Shown: positions 1 to 8,547 of the stretch, piece after piece | How the letters are laid out: every line of letters starts with the position of its first letter | How positions within the stretch are numbered: the first letter of the stretch is position 1 | DNA from: GCA-2731375 sp002731375 | Lineage (GTDB): Bacteria > Pseudomonadota > Alphaproteobacteria > GCA-2731375 | NCBI GenBank assembly: GCA_030752605.1 | Contig: JASMDX010000075.1 | Location: 24,479 to 88,478 of the forward strand | Reading direction: 5' to 3' | Length of the DNA: 64,000 bases | Program-made: the position numbers and the translations under genes | The notes under the pieces: generated by a model | Told to the model about the DNA's origin: nothing | What the model saw: only the letters and a program-made list of their open reading frames with translations | The model's database searches: none

Positions 1-1
1 C

Positions 2-529
2 GCATTTCAGATAGTCATGAACCTGGTCGCCTTTTGTTTCATGGCGGCTATCGGTGTTGGCACCGCGACGGCGGTGCACGTGGGCCTGGCCATTGGCCGG
101 GGCGATCAGCGGCAGATGATGCTGTCGGGTTGGGGCGGACTTTTCACCATTTCTGTCTTCATGGCCGCCATGGCTGTCGTCATGGCCCTGTTTCCAGGTA
201 GCCTGGTGCAGATTTTCACCCAAGATCCGGTACTGCTGGCCATCGCCGTGCCGACCTTGTTAGTGGCGGCGGCCACATTGATCACCGACGGCGCCCAGGG
301 GGTTTTAATGGGTGCTTTGCGGGGCACTGGGGATGTCTGGATTCCCTCGGCCCTGCACCTGTGCTCGTTCCTGTTGGTCATGGTGCCGGCGGCTTATGGC
401 TTCGCCATTTGGGCAGATATTGGCACGCCCGGTCTAATGATGGGCACTTTTTGCGGCGTGACCCTGGCGGCGGTGCTCTTAGCGAGTCGCTTCCACCTAG
501 TCAGCAAACGGCCGGTTGCGCGGCTTTAA
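2..529 (+). CDS. MATE family efflux transporter, C-terminal part (5' end outside window)
   Basis: This is the last ~175 residues of a multidrug and toxin extrusion (MATE) type transporter, an inner-membrane exporter driven by a cation gradient. The frame is open to the left edge of the window, so the ATG at position 17 is internal and the start lies upstream. Visible are hydrophobic segments alternating with short loops, the family-like stretch GVGTATAVHVGLAIGRGD near the beginning, and a GALRGTGDVWIPS loop typical of the C-terminal half of MATE proteins. It ends about 100 bases before chvI and probably belongs to a separate unit. The family call is good; the substrate cannot be told. Confidence 0.8.
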   Translation, partial: AFQIVMNLVAFCFMAAIGVGTATAVHVGLAIGRGDQRQMMLSGWGGLFTISVFMAAMAVVMALFPGSLVQIFTQDPVLLAIAVPTLLVAAATLITDGAQGVLMGALRGTGDVWIPSALHLCSFLLVMVPAAYGFAIWADIGTPGLMMGTFCGVTLAAVLLASRFHLVSKRPVARL

Positions 530-564
530 CCTTGCCCTGGTATGGTCACATTCTGGCCGCAATG

Positions 565-576
565 AGGGCCGGCCCT
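565..576. repeat. 12-bp perfect palindrome AGGGCCGGCCCT upstream of chvI
   Basis: A perfect 12-base inverted repeat lies in the ~98-base gap between the MATE gene and chvI. No T-run follows it, so it is not an obvious intrinsic terminator. It could be a protein-binding site or chance in GC-rich DNA. Confidence 0.3.
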
Positions 577-627
577 GGCGCTAGCTTGTAAATTGATTAC
601 ATTACGGGCAGGAAAAAGAGAGATAGC

Positions 628-1323
628 ATGGCCGCGCTTATCACCTTGGTTGATGACGACCGCAATATCCTGACCTCCGTCTCCATTGCGTTGGAGGGGG
701 AGGGCTTCAAGGTCGTGACATATTCCGATAGTCAGGCCGCATTACAGGCCATGATCACCAGGGCGCCGGATTTGGCGGTGCTTGATATCAAGATGCCTGG
801 TATGGACGGTATGGAGTTGCTGAACTGCCTGCGCCGGTTCTCCGCCGTGCCGGTCATTTTTCTGACCTCCAAGGACGAGGAAATCGACGAAATGCTGGGC
901 CTAAAAATGGGTGCGGACGACTATATCCGCAAGCCATTTTCGCAACGCCTGTTGATCGAACGGATCCGCGCCGTCCTGCGGCGGGCCGAGGCGACGGGGC
1001 GGAGTGGTAAAAACGACGTAGGGGAATTGTTGATCCGGGGCGATCTACGCCTCGACCCAACGCGCCACGAGTGCACCTGGCGCAACGCCGGGGTACAATT
1101 AACGGTGACCGAATTCCTCATCCTGCAGGCGCTGGTTAAGCATCCCGGCCATGTGAAGAGTCGTGATCAGTTGATGGATGCGGCTTATGGCGACAATATC
1201 TATGTTGATGACCGCACTATTGATTCGCATATCAAACGCCTGCGCCGGAAGTTCAAGGCCGCGGATGATGATTTCACCCGCATCGAAACCCTGTACGGCC
1301 TGGGCTATCGTTTCCAGGAGTAA
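628..1323 (+). CDS. chvI: ChvI-type OmpR-family response regulator
   Basis: DNA-binding response regulator, partner of the kinase encoded just downstream. The receiver domain (residues ~1-120) has the acidic cluster VDDD (9-11), the predicted phosphoacceptor Asp53 in LAVLDIKMPG, and the conserved Lys in the YIRKPF segment. The C-terminal half is a winged-helix OmpR/PhoB output domain ending DSHIKRLRRKFK...GLGYRF. The stretches ITLVDDDRNILTSVSIALE and VIFLTSKDEEIDE closely resemble alphaproteobacterial ChvI. In that class the ChvG/ChvI system governs envelope and acid-stress responses. GAGAGA lies about eight bases before the ATG. Here chvG is not followed by the hprK/pts genes often seen in relatives. 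Confidence 0.85.
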   Translation: MAALITLVDDDRNILTSVSIALEGEGFKVVTYSDSQAALQAMITRAPDLAVLDIKMPGMDGMELLNCLRRFSAVPVIFLTSKDEEIDEMLGLKMGADDYIRKPFSQRLLIERIRAVLRRAEATGRSGKNDVGELLIRGDLRLDPTRHECTWRNAGVQLTVTEFLILQALVKHPGHVKSRDQLMDAAYGDNIYVDDRTIDSHIKRLRRKFKAADDDFTRIETLYGLGYRFQE

Positions 1324-1350
1324 ACGTCGTCAGGAAGCGGGAGGGCTTCG

Positions 1351-3009
1351 GTGGTAAGACAGATTGGCCAGCCCGGACCCCGTCCCACTGAACCGGTGCA
1401 GATGCGCCTGTCAGGCAACGAAGGCCGGGTTCCTGGGCGGCATCGCCGCTTTTCAATGTTAACCTTGCGGATACTGGCACCGAATGTGCTGGCCCTGGGC
1501 GTTCTTGTCGGGGGCATCTTTTATCTGGATCAATACCGCGATCTTCTGCTTGATGATAAGGTCGCGGCGCTGCAAAGTCAGGCTGAAGTGATTGCCGGTG
1601 CGCTGGGTGAGAGCGCCCTGACCAGCTCCGAGGACCGCCGCCTGGATGGCGAAATTTCCGCCCGCATTATCCGCCGTCTAGTCGCACCTACTCTGACCAG
1701 GGCTCGTCTGTATATGCCAAGTGGCGACATGCTGGCGGATTCGCGGCAGCTCATCGGCGCTGGTAGGCAGGTGCAACTGCGCTATTTGGCTCCCGCCGAT
1801 CCATCGGATCATGTGGTGCATTTTTTTAACCGAATCTATGACTGGCTGCTACCCAGCCTGCCGCGAGGCCCCGCTTTTCCCCGCTACCAGGAACGGCTCG
1901 GCCGTGGCCTGCTGGACTACCCTGAGTTGACGGTAGCCATGGGGGGTGAGGTCGGCGGCGCCATCCGCATGCTAAAGAATGAAACACTAATCCTGACGGT
2001 GGCGGTGCCGGTGCAGCAATTGCGCCGGGTAGTTGGGGCCCTGTTGCTGTCTGCCGACAGTGTCGATATCGAGGAAGGCTTGCGCAACGCGCGCCTTGCC
2101 ATTTTGCAGGCGTCCGCCCTGGCGCTGACCGTGACGGTATTGATGTCGTTCTTTCTGGCCGGGACCATCGCTAGGCCGGTGCGCCATTTGGCCACGGCCG
2201 CTGACCGGGTGCGGCGCTGGCGGGGCCGCCGCGCGCAAATCCCTGATCTGAGCCGCCGTCACGATGAAATCGGCGATTTGAGCGTTGCCTTGCATGAAAT
2301 GACCGAGGCCTTGTATGGCCGACTGGATGCCATCGAGGTCTTTGCCGCGGATGTGGCCCATGAAATCAAGAATCCCTTGACGTCGCTGCGCAGCGCCTTG
2401 GAATCCATCGAGCGCACGGAAGACCCGAACCAAAAGCATCATCTGATGGAGGTAATGGCCCAGGATGTGCGCCGCATGGACCGTTTGATAAGCGATATTT
2501 CCAATGCCTCCCGGATCGATACGGAACTGGCGCGGGAGGAATCGGAAACCGTTGATTTGACGGCATTGCTACAAACCTTGATTTCCATGCGGCAATCGGC
2601 CACCGGAACGCCGGGCCCGAGGTTCGAGTTGCACGTGGATACTGGCGACCCGGTCCTGATTGAGGGGCTGCCCAGCCGCCTCGGTCAGGTGGTCGACAAT
2701 CTGGTTGGCAATGCGCTGTCATTTTCCCCAGCCTGTGGCGTGATCCGGCTATCCTTGGAGCGTCAGGGGGAAATGGCGCAATTGGATGTCGAGGATGATG
2801 GCCCAGGTATAGCGTCGGGGCAGGAAGAAGCGATTTTTCAGAGGTTTTACAGCCAGCGCCCACCAGGGGAGACCTTTGGCCAGCATTCCGGCCTAGGTCT
2901 ATCCATCTGCCGACAAATCGTCGAGGCCCATGGCGGCACCATCACGGCGGGAAGACGCGCGGAGCTGGATGGCGGAGCACGCTTTACCGTTCGGCTGCCT
3001 ATGCCTTGA
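1351..3009 (+). CDS. chvG: ChvG-type sensor histidine kinase
   Basis: Membrane sensor kinase paired with ChvI, 27 bases downstream of it. A GTG start is chosen because GGGAGGG sits five bases before it. Order of parts: cytoplasmic lead of ~35 residues, first membrane segment at ~37-57, a periplasmic sensing region to ~245, second membrane segment (TVTVLMSFFLAGTIA), HAMP region, dimerisation domain with phospho-acceptor His337 in ADVAHEIKNP, and a C-terminal ATPase domain with N box (VVDNLVGNALSFSP), DDGPGI and GLGLSICRQIVEAHGG. The length of 552 residues is usual for ChvG/ExoS. Its last 11 bases overlap the convergent MFS gene. Confidence 0.85.
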   Translation: MVRQIGQPGPRPTEPVQMRLSGNEGRVPGRHRRFSMLTLRILAPNVLALGVLVGGIFYLDQYRDLLLDDKVAALQSQAEVIAGALGESALTSSEDRRLDGEISARIIRRLVAPTLTRARLYMPSGDMLADSRQLIGAGRQVQLRYLAPADPSDHVVHFFNRIYDWLLPSLPRGPAFPRYQERLGRGLLDYPELTVAMGGEVGGAIRMLKNETLILTVAVPVQQLRRVVGALLLSADSVDIEEGLRNARLAILQASALALTVTVLMSFFLAGTIARPVRHLATAADRVRRWRGRRAQIPDLSRRHDEIGDLSVALHEMTEALYGRLDAIEVFAADVAHEIKNPLTSLRSALESIERTEDPNQKHHLMEVMAQDVRRMDRLISDISNASRIDTELAREESETVDLTALLQTLISMRQSATGTPGPRFELHVDTGDPVLIEGLPSRLGQVVDNLVGNALSFSPACGVIRLSLERQGEMAQLDVEDDGPGIASGQEEAIFQRFYSQRPPGETFGQHSGLGLSICRQIVEAHGGTITAGRRAELDGGARFTVRLPMP

Positions 3010-4201
3010 CAGGATTACCCGATAAACGCTCCAACGGCTGGTCGCTGATCGGCCAGTGCAGCGCGGCGGCGGCCAAGCCAAGGGCCACCGAGATGCCCCA
3101 CATCAGGTTGTAGGAACCGGTGGCGTCATAAATCAGCCCGCCTAGCCAGGCGCCCGAGAATCCGCCAATCTGATGGCTCATGAAGACCACGCCAAACAGC
3201 ATGGAAAAATGCCGTGTGCCAAACACTTGTGCGACGATGCCGGAGGTCAAGGGCACGGTGGCCAGCCAGACCAGTCCCATGCAGGCGCCAAAAATGACCG
3301 CCGTGGCATCGTTGATTGGTATTAACAGAAACGCCGTCATGATAACGGCACGCAGCAGATAAATCAGCGTCAGGATATTCTTCTTGCGAAAGCGGTCACC
3401 GGCGGCGCCGAAAGCAAAGGCGCCGATAATATTGCACAGACCGATGATCCCCATGGCATAGGCGGCGGCGGTGGTTGAGATGCCATTGTCCGCCAGAAAG
3501 GCCGGAAAATGTGTGGAGATAAAGGTGACGTGGAAACCACAAACAAAAAAGCCGGTGGCTAGTAGAATATAACCCCTGTTCGTCCGCGCCTCGCGGATAG
3601 CCTCGCGCAGGGATTGCGCAGGGCCTTGGCCGCCGCCCAGCGTATTAACTCGTAGCCCGATTGCCAGGAAGGATATCAGGGCAACGAAAATGGCGCATAG
3701 TACAAGCGTCTTGCGCCAGCCAAAAATATCGATCAAACCTTGCACACCCGGTACGAAGAAGAACATGCCGAGCGAGCCCGCTGCGATCACCGCCCCGAAC
3801 ACCACGCCCCGGCGTTCGTTCGGCACCACCTTACTCAAGGCACCAAGCACGATGACTTGGCTTGCCCCGCTCAGGCCCAGGCCAATCAGAAGGCCAATTG
3901 AAATGTAGAGATCAAAGGCGTTGGAGGCGACGGACGTCCACCACAGGCCCAGGGCGTAGAACAAAGTCCCTGCGACGATAACCTTCACCGCGCCATAGCG
4001 GTCGGCGATCATGCCTGCGATAGGTTGGGTCAGGCCATAAAGCAGGGTTTGCCCAGCGATAACGAGCCCGAATAACTGTCGCCCAGTATCCAGATCCATC
4101 GAGATCGGGCGCAGAAAGACGCCGAAGGTCAAGCGTAGGCCGTTGCTGGCCAACATGATCAGGATGCCGCAAAGCAACATGATCCATAGCCGCCGTGTCA
4201 T
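2999..4201 (-). CDS. MFS transporter (monocarboxylate/oxalate-formate type)
   Basis: Major facilitator superfamily carrier of 400 residues with about twelve hydrophobic segments. The first half has LRLTFGVFLRPISMDL and MIADRYGAVK, the latter being the family loop 2-3 motif; the overall pattern resembles monocarboxylate and oxalate/formate carriers. The ATG at 4201 is preferred over one 39 bases upstream because AAGGAA sits seven bases before it. It converges on chvG, with the two 3' ends overlapping by 11 bases. The 163-base gap upstream to the HAD gene shows no gene and no clear tRNA-like fold. The substrate is unknown. Confidence 0.8.
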   Translation of the reverse strand: MTRRLWIMLLCGILIMLASNGLRLTFGVFLRPISMDLDTGRQLFGLVIAGQTLLYGLTQPIAGMIADRYGAVKVIVAGTLFYALGLWWTSVASNAFDLYISIGLLIGLGLSGASQVIVLGALSKVVPNERRGVVFGAVIAAGSLGMFFFVPGVQGLIDIFGWRKTLVLCAIFVALISFLAIGLRVNTLGGGQGPAQSLREAIREARTNRGYILLATGFFVCGFHVTFISTHFPAFLADNGISTTAAAYAMGIIGLCNIIGAFAFGAAGDRFRKKNILTLIYLLRAVIMTAFLLIPINDATAVIFGACMGLVWLATVPLTSGIVAQVFGTRHFSMLFGVVFMSHQIGGFSGAWLGGLIYDATGSYNLMWGISVALGLAAAALHWPISDQPLERLSGNPVKA

Positions 4202-4364
4202 AACTCTATTCCTTCGACCCGCGACCGGCGCAAAACACATAGCTATTCACTGAGCGGCCGAAAGCTTAATTGATTGGCGATTTCCATGGCGTTGCTACTG
4301 CCTCGCCGTGGTTCAGCTACAGCATATAGCGCCGCATGACAATCTTCTTGCATGGGCTTCTCAC

Positions 4365-5078
4365 TCAGGCACCTAAACCCAACTGCTGGGCCAGATCGGG
4401 AAAATCATTGGCGATGATGTCGTGATGGCTATTGGGTACCGGATCAGGCGGGCCGGCGGCGCCCCATTCGTCAGGGCGTCGCACGAAGCCGGACTTGAAG
4501 CCGGCATCGCGGGCTGCGTTCAAATCGAAATTGTGACAGGCAACCATCATGATTTCAGCTGGTTCTAACGCTAACCATTTCGCGGCGCGTTCATAGGCGC
4601 CGGGCAGGATCTTGTATTGCCCGATCATTTCGCAGGAGATCACCGCATCCCAGGACAGGCCGTTGCGCTTGGCTGTGTCCACGATCAGGGACACGCTCAG
4701 AATGGTGAAAGAGGCGACGATGTATTTCTCCCGCATCTTGGCCAAGGCGGCGGGGAAATCGGGCCAGCAGTCCAGTTGGTGCCAGCGATACCAAATCGCC
4801 TCACGCTCGACCTCGGTGAAGGCGCCAAGATCATGTTTCTCGATCATCTTGGCTAGTTGCTGGCGATGCACATCGTCGATGTTGAATGTGGCCGGCGCCC
4901 CCGCGCCGGTGTTAACCATTGCCTTGAGGGATGCCGCGCGGTAGTCGTTGGCGATGGTGGCCCAATCCCGCTCCAGCTCGTGGCGGGCACCAGCCTCGGC
5001 CAGTATGGTGGAAATCCCCTTGTGCCAATCCAGAATAGTGCCGCCCGTGTCGAATGTTAGCGCCTTGATGCCATGCAT
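4365..5078 (-). CDS. HAD hydrolase, haloacid dehalogenase type II-like
   Basis: Member of the haloacid dehalogenase superfamily, 237 residues. Motif I is FDTGGTILD with predicted nucleophile Asp10; it lacks the Asp two residues on that phosphatases use, as in 2-haloacid dehalogenases. FTILS provides the motif II Ser/Thr, YKILPG the motif III Lys, and the late motif CHNFDLNAARDAGF matches the dehalogenase type II pattern. GAGGAAA precedes the ATG at 5078. It starts 10 bases after the acyl-CoA dehydrogenase stop, so the two are probably co-transcribed. It may act on a halogenated acid, but many relatives have other substrates. Confidence 0.75.
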   Translation of the reverse strand: MHGIKALTFDTGGTILDWHKGISTILAEAGARHELERDWATIANDYRAASLKAMVNTGAGAPATFNIDDVHRQQLAKMIEKHDLGAFTEVEREAIWYRWHQLDCWPDFPAALAKMREKYIVASFTILSVSLIVDTAKRNGLSWDAVISCEMIGQYKILPGAYERAAKWLALEPAEIMMVACHNFDLNAARDAGFKSGFVRRPDEWGAAGPPDPVPNSHHDIIANDFPDLAQQLGLGA

Positions 5079-5088
5079 TTGGGTTTCC

Positions 5089-6234
5089 TCAGTCAAAGGG
5101 CCGCAACAGATCACGGCTGATCACCACGTTCTGAATTTCCGTGCTGCCGTCGATGTATTGCGCCATCTTTGCGCAGGCCAGATGGCGGGCCAGCGGGAAG
5201 TCGTGCTTGTAGCCATCAGCGCCCATGGCCTGCATGCATTGGGCGATGCCAGCAAGGGCTGCACGGGTGGCGAATTTCTTGGCGTGTGCCGCCGGGATCG
5301 CTGCCGGCTGCCCGGCGTCAATAGCAGCCAGCGCCGCATAGGCCATCAGGTGCGAGGCATGCAGATCTGTAGCCACGTCGGCCAGCTGCCATTGCACGCC
5401 CTGGAAGTCCAGGATCCGCTGGCCGAAGGCGCGGCGTTCGGCAGCATAGGCCAGGGCCACCTCCAGGCTGTTGGCCATCATGCCGCTACACATGGCGGCG
5501 ACATTGGCGCGGGCCAGATCAATCCCGGCCATGGCGCCCTTGAAGCCGTCGCCAGGGGCATACAGCATCGTATCATCAGACACCCTGCAGTTTTCAAAGC
5601 GGAAGCCGCCGGTGCCCATCACATGTGCGCCCATGGTTGAATACGGTGTTTCGCGGATCACGCCGGGCAGGTGCGCCTCGACCATGAATGTGGCGATGCC
5701 GCGCCAGCCCCTTGAAGCATCAGTCTGGGCATAGACGCTCAGCAGATCTGCCGTGGCCGCCGAAGTTATCCAGGCCTTGGCGCCGTTCAGGATCCAGCCA
5801 TCGCCGTCCTTGCGCGCCGTGGTCGTCACATTGGCCGCGTCCGAGCCGCTTTGGGGTTCTGTCAACAAAAAGGCGCCCAGGCATTCGCCGGACAGCATAT
5901 CGGGCAAATAGCGTTGCCTCTGCGCATCCGTGCCGCCGTCCGCGATGGCATTCATGAAATTGTTGTGTACGATCATTACGAAGGCATAGCCCATGTCGGC
6001 CATGGACAATTGCTCCATTGCCCGCGCCATGCCGGCCTTTGACATGCCCTGGCCGCCCAGGCTCTCATCCAGCAGCATGCCGGTCAGGCCGGCTTTGGCG
6101 GCGGGGCGAATGCCATTGTCAGGCATGGTGCGTTCCAGTTCCCACCGGGCTGCGTTGGGGGTGATGGTGTTTGCGGCGAAATCAGCCGCCGCCGCGATCA
6201 TCCGTTGTTCCGAAGGGCTAAGCGCGCTATCCAT
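5089..6234 (-). CDS. Acyl-CoA dehydrogenase
   Basis: FAD-dependent acyl-CoA dehydrogenase of 381 residues, which would introduce an alpha-beta double bond and pass electrons to ETF. Seen: the TEPQSGSDAAN flavin/substrate segment, WILNGAKAWITSA, RRAFGQRILDFQGVQW, and the C-terminal YIDGSTEIQN. In many relatives the catalytic Glu lies in the last motif (YEG); this protein has Asp there, which could alter activity or mean another residue serves. The ATG at 6234 is chosen for its position at the family N-terminus with GTGGAG upstream; longer reading frames upstream carry no family sequence. It is first in a pair with the HAD hydrolase. Confidence 0.85.
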   Translation of the reverse strand: MDSALSPSEQRMIAAAADFAANTITPNAARWELERTMPDNGIRPAAKAGLTGMLLDESLGGQGMSKAGMARAMEQLSMADMGYAFVMIVHNNFMNAIADGGTDAQRQRYLPDMLSGECLGAFLLTEPQSGSDAANVTTTARKDGDGWILNGAKAWITSAATADLLSVYAQTDASRGWRGIATFMVEAHLPGVIRETPYSTMGAHVMGTGGFRFENCRVSDDTMLYAPGDGFKGAMAGIDLARANVAAMCSGMMANSLEVALAYAAERRAFGQRILDFQGVQWQLADVATDLHASHLMAYAALAAIDAGQPAAIPAAHAKKFATRAALAGIAQCMQAMGADGYKHDFPLARHLACAKMAQYIDGSTEIQNVVISRDLLRPFD

Positions 6235-6279
6235 GGCGTACTCCACTGTGCTGCCAGAAAAGAGGGATAGACTAGCATC

Positions 6280-6954
6280 ATGCTTCTTGCCATTGAAGGC
6301 ATTGACGGCGCCGGCAAGGGAACCCTGTGCCGCGAATTGCTGGCCCGCGCCGAGGCAGCGGGAATCAGTGCCGCCGCGCTGTCCTTTCCGCGTTACGAGC
6401 AGACCCAATTTTCCGATCTGATCGGGCGCTATCTGCGTGGCGAAATGGGCGAGATCGACCAGGTGCCCGTTCGCTATACTGCCCTGCTGTATGGTGGTGA
6501 CCGTTTTGAAAGCCGTGGTCAGCTGTTGGAATTGATCGCGGCCCACGATTTGGTGATCCTGGACCGCTATGTTGCCTCCAATATCGCCTATAACGCGGCT
6601 AAGGTCCCCGAGAATGAGCGCGTCGGTTTGATCTCTTGGATTGAGCAGTTGGAATTCGATCTGTTTGCGCTGCCGCGGCCAGACCTCACCCTGCTGCTGG
6701 CGACCTCCACCGTCTTGGCGGATCGCCTGATCGGCCAGAAAGCCGCCCGCAGCTATACCGAAGAGACCCGTGACCTGCACGAAGCCGACCGCGACTTCCT
6801 CTCCATCGTGGCGGATGTCTATGGCGGCTTAGCTGCAGCGGGCGGTGATCGCTGGCTTCGTGTCGAACCCTTGGCCGCTGATGGCACGCTGCGACCACCG
6901 GCCGACATCGCGGCCACGGTCTGGCAACATCCCGGCCTTGCGGCGTTAGGGTAG
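6280..6954 (+). CDS. tmk: Thymidylate kinase (dTMP kinase)
   Basis: Phosphorylates dTMP to dTDP in pyrimidine nucleotide synthesis. The P-loop is at residues ~7-15 (GIDGAGKGT), followed by the ILDRYVASN segment with the DR(Y/H) motif characteristic of thymidylate kinases, and a LID-like region further on. The length of 224 residues is normal. It is divergent from the acyl-CoA dehydrogenase, and its 3' end overlaps the convergent Lin0512-family gene by 9 bases. Most alphaproteobacteria have tmk beside holB; here neither neighbour is a replication gene, so it might be a second copy. Confidence 0.85.
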   Translation: MLLAIEGIDGAGKGTLCRELLARAEAAGISAAALSFPRYEQTQFSDLIGRYLRGEMGEIDQVPVRYTALLYGGDRFESRGQLLELIAAHDLVILDRYVASNIAYNAAKVPENERVGLISWIEQLEFDLFALPRPDLTLLLATSTVLADRLIGQKAARSYTEETRDLHEADRDFLSIVADVYGGLAAAGGDRWLRVEPLAADGTLRPPADIAATVWQHPGLAALG

Positions 6955-7290
6955 GTCCAGGTTCACGATCACGGCGGCGGAGGCAATCACGGCCATGTCA
7001 CCGACGGCTTCATCGGGTACATCCAGGCCACCCTTGACCACATTCACTGTCACCGCGCCGTAGGGCAGGGCGGCTTGCACCGCCTTTTGGTCGACTTCAT
7101 CAGGTTGCTGTACGCCGATGGTGACGTCCACGAACATGGCGGTCTTGGGATCGACGCCAAGGGTGTGGAGCATGCTGAGAGAGGAATGATGCAAGGCATC
7201 ATCCACGGCGCGCAGGGCGGCCTTGGTATAGTTGCCGCCGTGTAGGTCATTGCCGGCACCCATTTCCAATATAACGCGTCTTTTGCTCAT
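6946..7290 (-). CDS. Lin0512 family protein (paralogue 2)
   Basis: A 114-residue protein of the Lin0512 family, whose function is unknown to me. It begins with a beta-strand and the motif LEMGAGNDLHGGNYTKAALRAV, and later has VDVTIGVQQPDEVD and a small-residue-rich C-terminus. It lies 12 bases after a paralogue of almost the same length with which it shares perhaps 40-45% of residues by eye, suggesting that the products form a heteromer or that this is a tandem duplication. It converges on tmk with a 9-base overlap. No catalytic residues can be proposed beyond the conserved G-x-G-x-D-(I/L)-x-G. Confidence 0.7.
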   Translation of the reverse strand: MSKRRVILEMGAGNDLHGGNYTKAALRAVDDALHHSSLSMLHTLGVDPKTAMFVDVTIGVQQPDEVDQKAVQAALPYGAVTVNVVKGGLDVPDEAVGDMAVIASAAVIVNLDLP

Positions 7291-7302
7291 GTTGATACTC
7301 CT

Positions 7303-7644
7303 CTACACCACATCCAGGTACACTACGGCAGCGGCATGGGCCAATAGAGTGGCATCCGTGCCTTCCATATTGGGAATTTTCAGCCCTCCCTCGACCACGT
7401 CAACCGTGCCAGTACCATGGGGCAAAACAGCCTGTACCGCCGCTTTATCCACCTGCTCCGGATCGGGCACGCCGATGGTGACGGCCACTTGCATGGAATC
7501 CACATCCAGATCCAGCGCTTTCGCCACGGTCAGTGAGTTATGCCAGAGCGCGTCCCTAAGCGCGCGCACAGCTGCCTTGGTCGGATCCGTGCCGCGAATA
7601 TCGGTACCCATGCCAATTTCCAGCACCATGCGCTTCATCGCCAT
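7303..7644 (-). CDS. Lin0512 family protein (paralogue 1)
   Basis: First of two tandem Lin0512-family genes, 113 residues. The ATG at 7644 is chosen because GGAGAG lies eight bases upstream; an upstream in-frame start would add ten residues with no family character. Motifs match the neighbour: LEIGMGTDIRGTDPTKAAVRAL, VAVTIGVPDPEQVD, and a PHGTGTVDVVEGGL segment. It is divergent from the glutathione-transferase-like gene across a ~90-base gap that must hold promoters for both. Role unknown. Confidence 0.7.
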   Translation of the reverse strand: MAMKRMVLEIGMGTDIRGTDPTKAAVRALRDALWHNSLTVAKALDLDVDSMQVAVTIGVPDPEQVDKAAVQAVLPHGTGTVDVVEGGLKIPNMEGTDATLLAHAAAVVYLDVV

Positions 7645-7734
7645 ATTGCAATCTCTCCATTTCCACAATTCCATGAAGTGTAGATCAGATATACTAGGTT
7701 GTCCGATAAACTCTGAATTGGTCTATGATGGTGC

Positions 7735-8547
7735 ATGGCAGATCTGCGAATTTTTTCATACATGCCCAATCCGCGCATTTGGAAGGCGACCATTGCCGCG
7801 CGCCTTTGCGGCGTGGAGCTGGACTTGCGTGGGGCCAAGCCAGGTCAACTGGCCGAATGGCTTTGGGATTTCGATGCCCATCCCCTGACCGAGGCGGACC
7901 GGCGAGCTGGCAGCCCGTTTGCCCGGCAGAGCCGTACCGGATTTTCCGGGCAGCTCTATAAGACCGACGCTTTCTTGGCGGCGCACCCCTTTGGCACGGT
8001 GCCGGCGGCTTTCAGTCCCGATGGCGAGGTTGGTATATTCGAATCCAACAGCATCGCCCGCACGGTGGCGCGCCTGCGCCGCCACGGTCCCCAGCTATAC
8101 GGCGATGACGCCTATTCGGCGGCCCGCATAGACAGCTTTCTTGATGTCAGCTTGATCTTCGCCCGCGATGGGCAGAACTATCTTCTGGCCCTGAATGGCG
8201 GCGTCATTGACGCGAATATACATTGCCAGGCCGCCAAGGCCTTTGAAATCTATCTGAGTGGCATGGAGGCGGCACTGTCATCCGAGCATGGTTATCTGGT
8301 CGGCGATGATCTGACCCTGGCCGATATTGTTTTCGCGGCGGAACTATGTTCGTTCGCACGCGAGGCGGCGCATTTGGAGCGGCTAGCGGCGCGGAACTTG
8401 CCGGAAATCTTCCATGGTGCCGTCGCCGACGATTATCCTGCCGCCCTGGATCATTTTGCAAGGCTGCGTGCCCACGAAGCGTTTGCTCCGGATATAGAGC
8501 CTTTCATGGAGAAACTCGAAATGCGGCGGCGGACAGCCGAAAGTTAA
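7735..8547 (+). CDS. Glutathione S-transferase-like protein
   Basis: 270-residue protein with the two-domain layout of glutathione transferases. The N-terminal thioredoxin-like part reads MADLRIFSYMPNPRIWKATIAARLCGVEL and carries GTVPAAFSPDG with the cis-Pro and IFESNSIARTVA, the gamma-glutamyl-binding segment. The C-terminal helical part has GDDLTLADIVFAAEL, a near-consensus N-capping motif. The residues after ~230 extend beyond a compact GST. Conjugation substrate unknown; a structural rather than catalytic role is possible, as with eEF1B-gamma-like members. Its stop overlaps that of the convergent small gene within TTAA. Confidence 0.8.
   Translation: MADLRIFSYMPNPRIWKATIAARLCGVELDLRGAKPGQLAEWLWDFDAHPLTEADRRAGSPFARQSRTGFSGQLYKTDAFLAAHPFGTVPAAFSPDGEVGIFESNSIARTVARLRRHGPQLYGDDAYSAARIDSFLDVSLIFARDGQNYLLALNGGVIDANIHCQAAKAFEIYLSGMEAALSSEHGYLVGDDLTLADIVFAAELCSFAREAAHLERLAARNLPEIFHGAVADDYPAALDHFARLRAHEAFAPDIEPFMEKLEMRRRTAES

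Noticed and set aside
4202..4364. Possible RNA gene in the 163-base gap upstream of the MFS gene
   Set aside because: No cloverleaf, no GTTCGA-type T-loop and no terminator could be seen.
6280..6954. DNA-modification or defence island around tmk
   Set aside because: Neighbours are metabolic; nothing points to restriction, retron or other defence systems.
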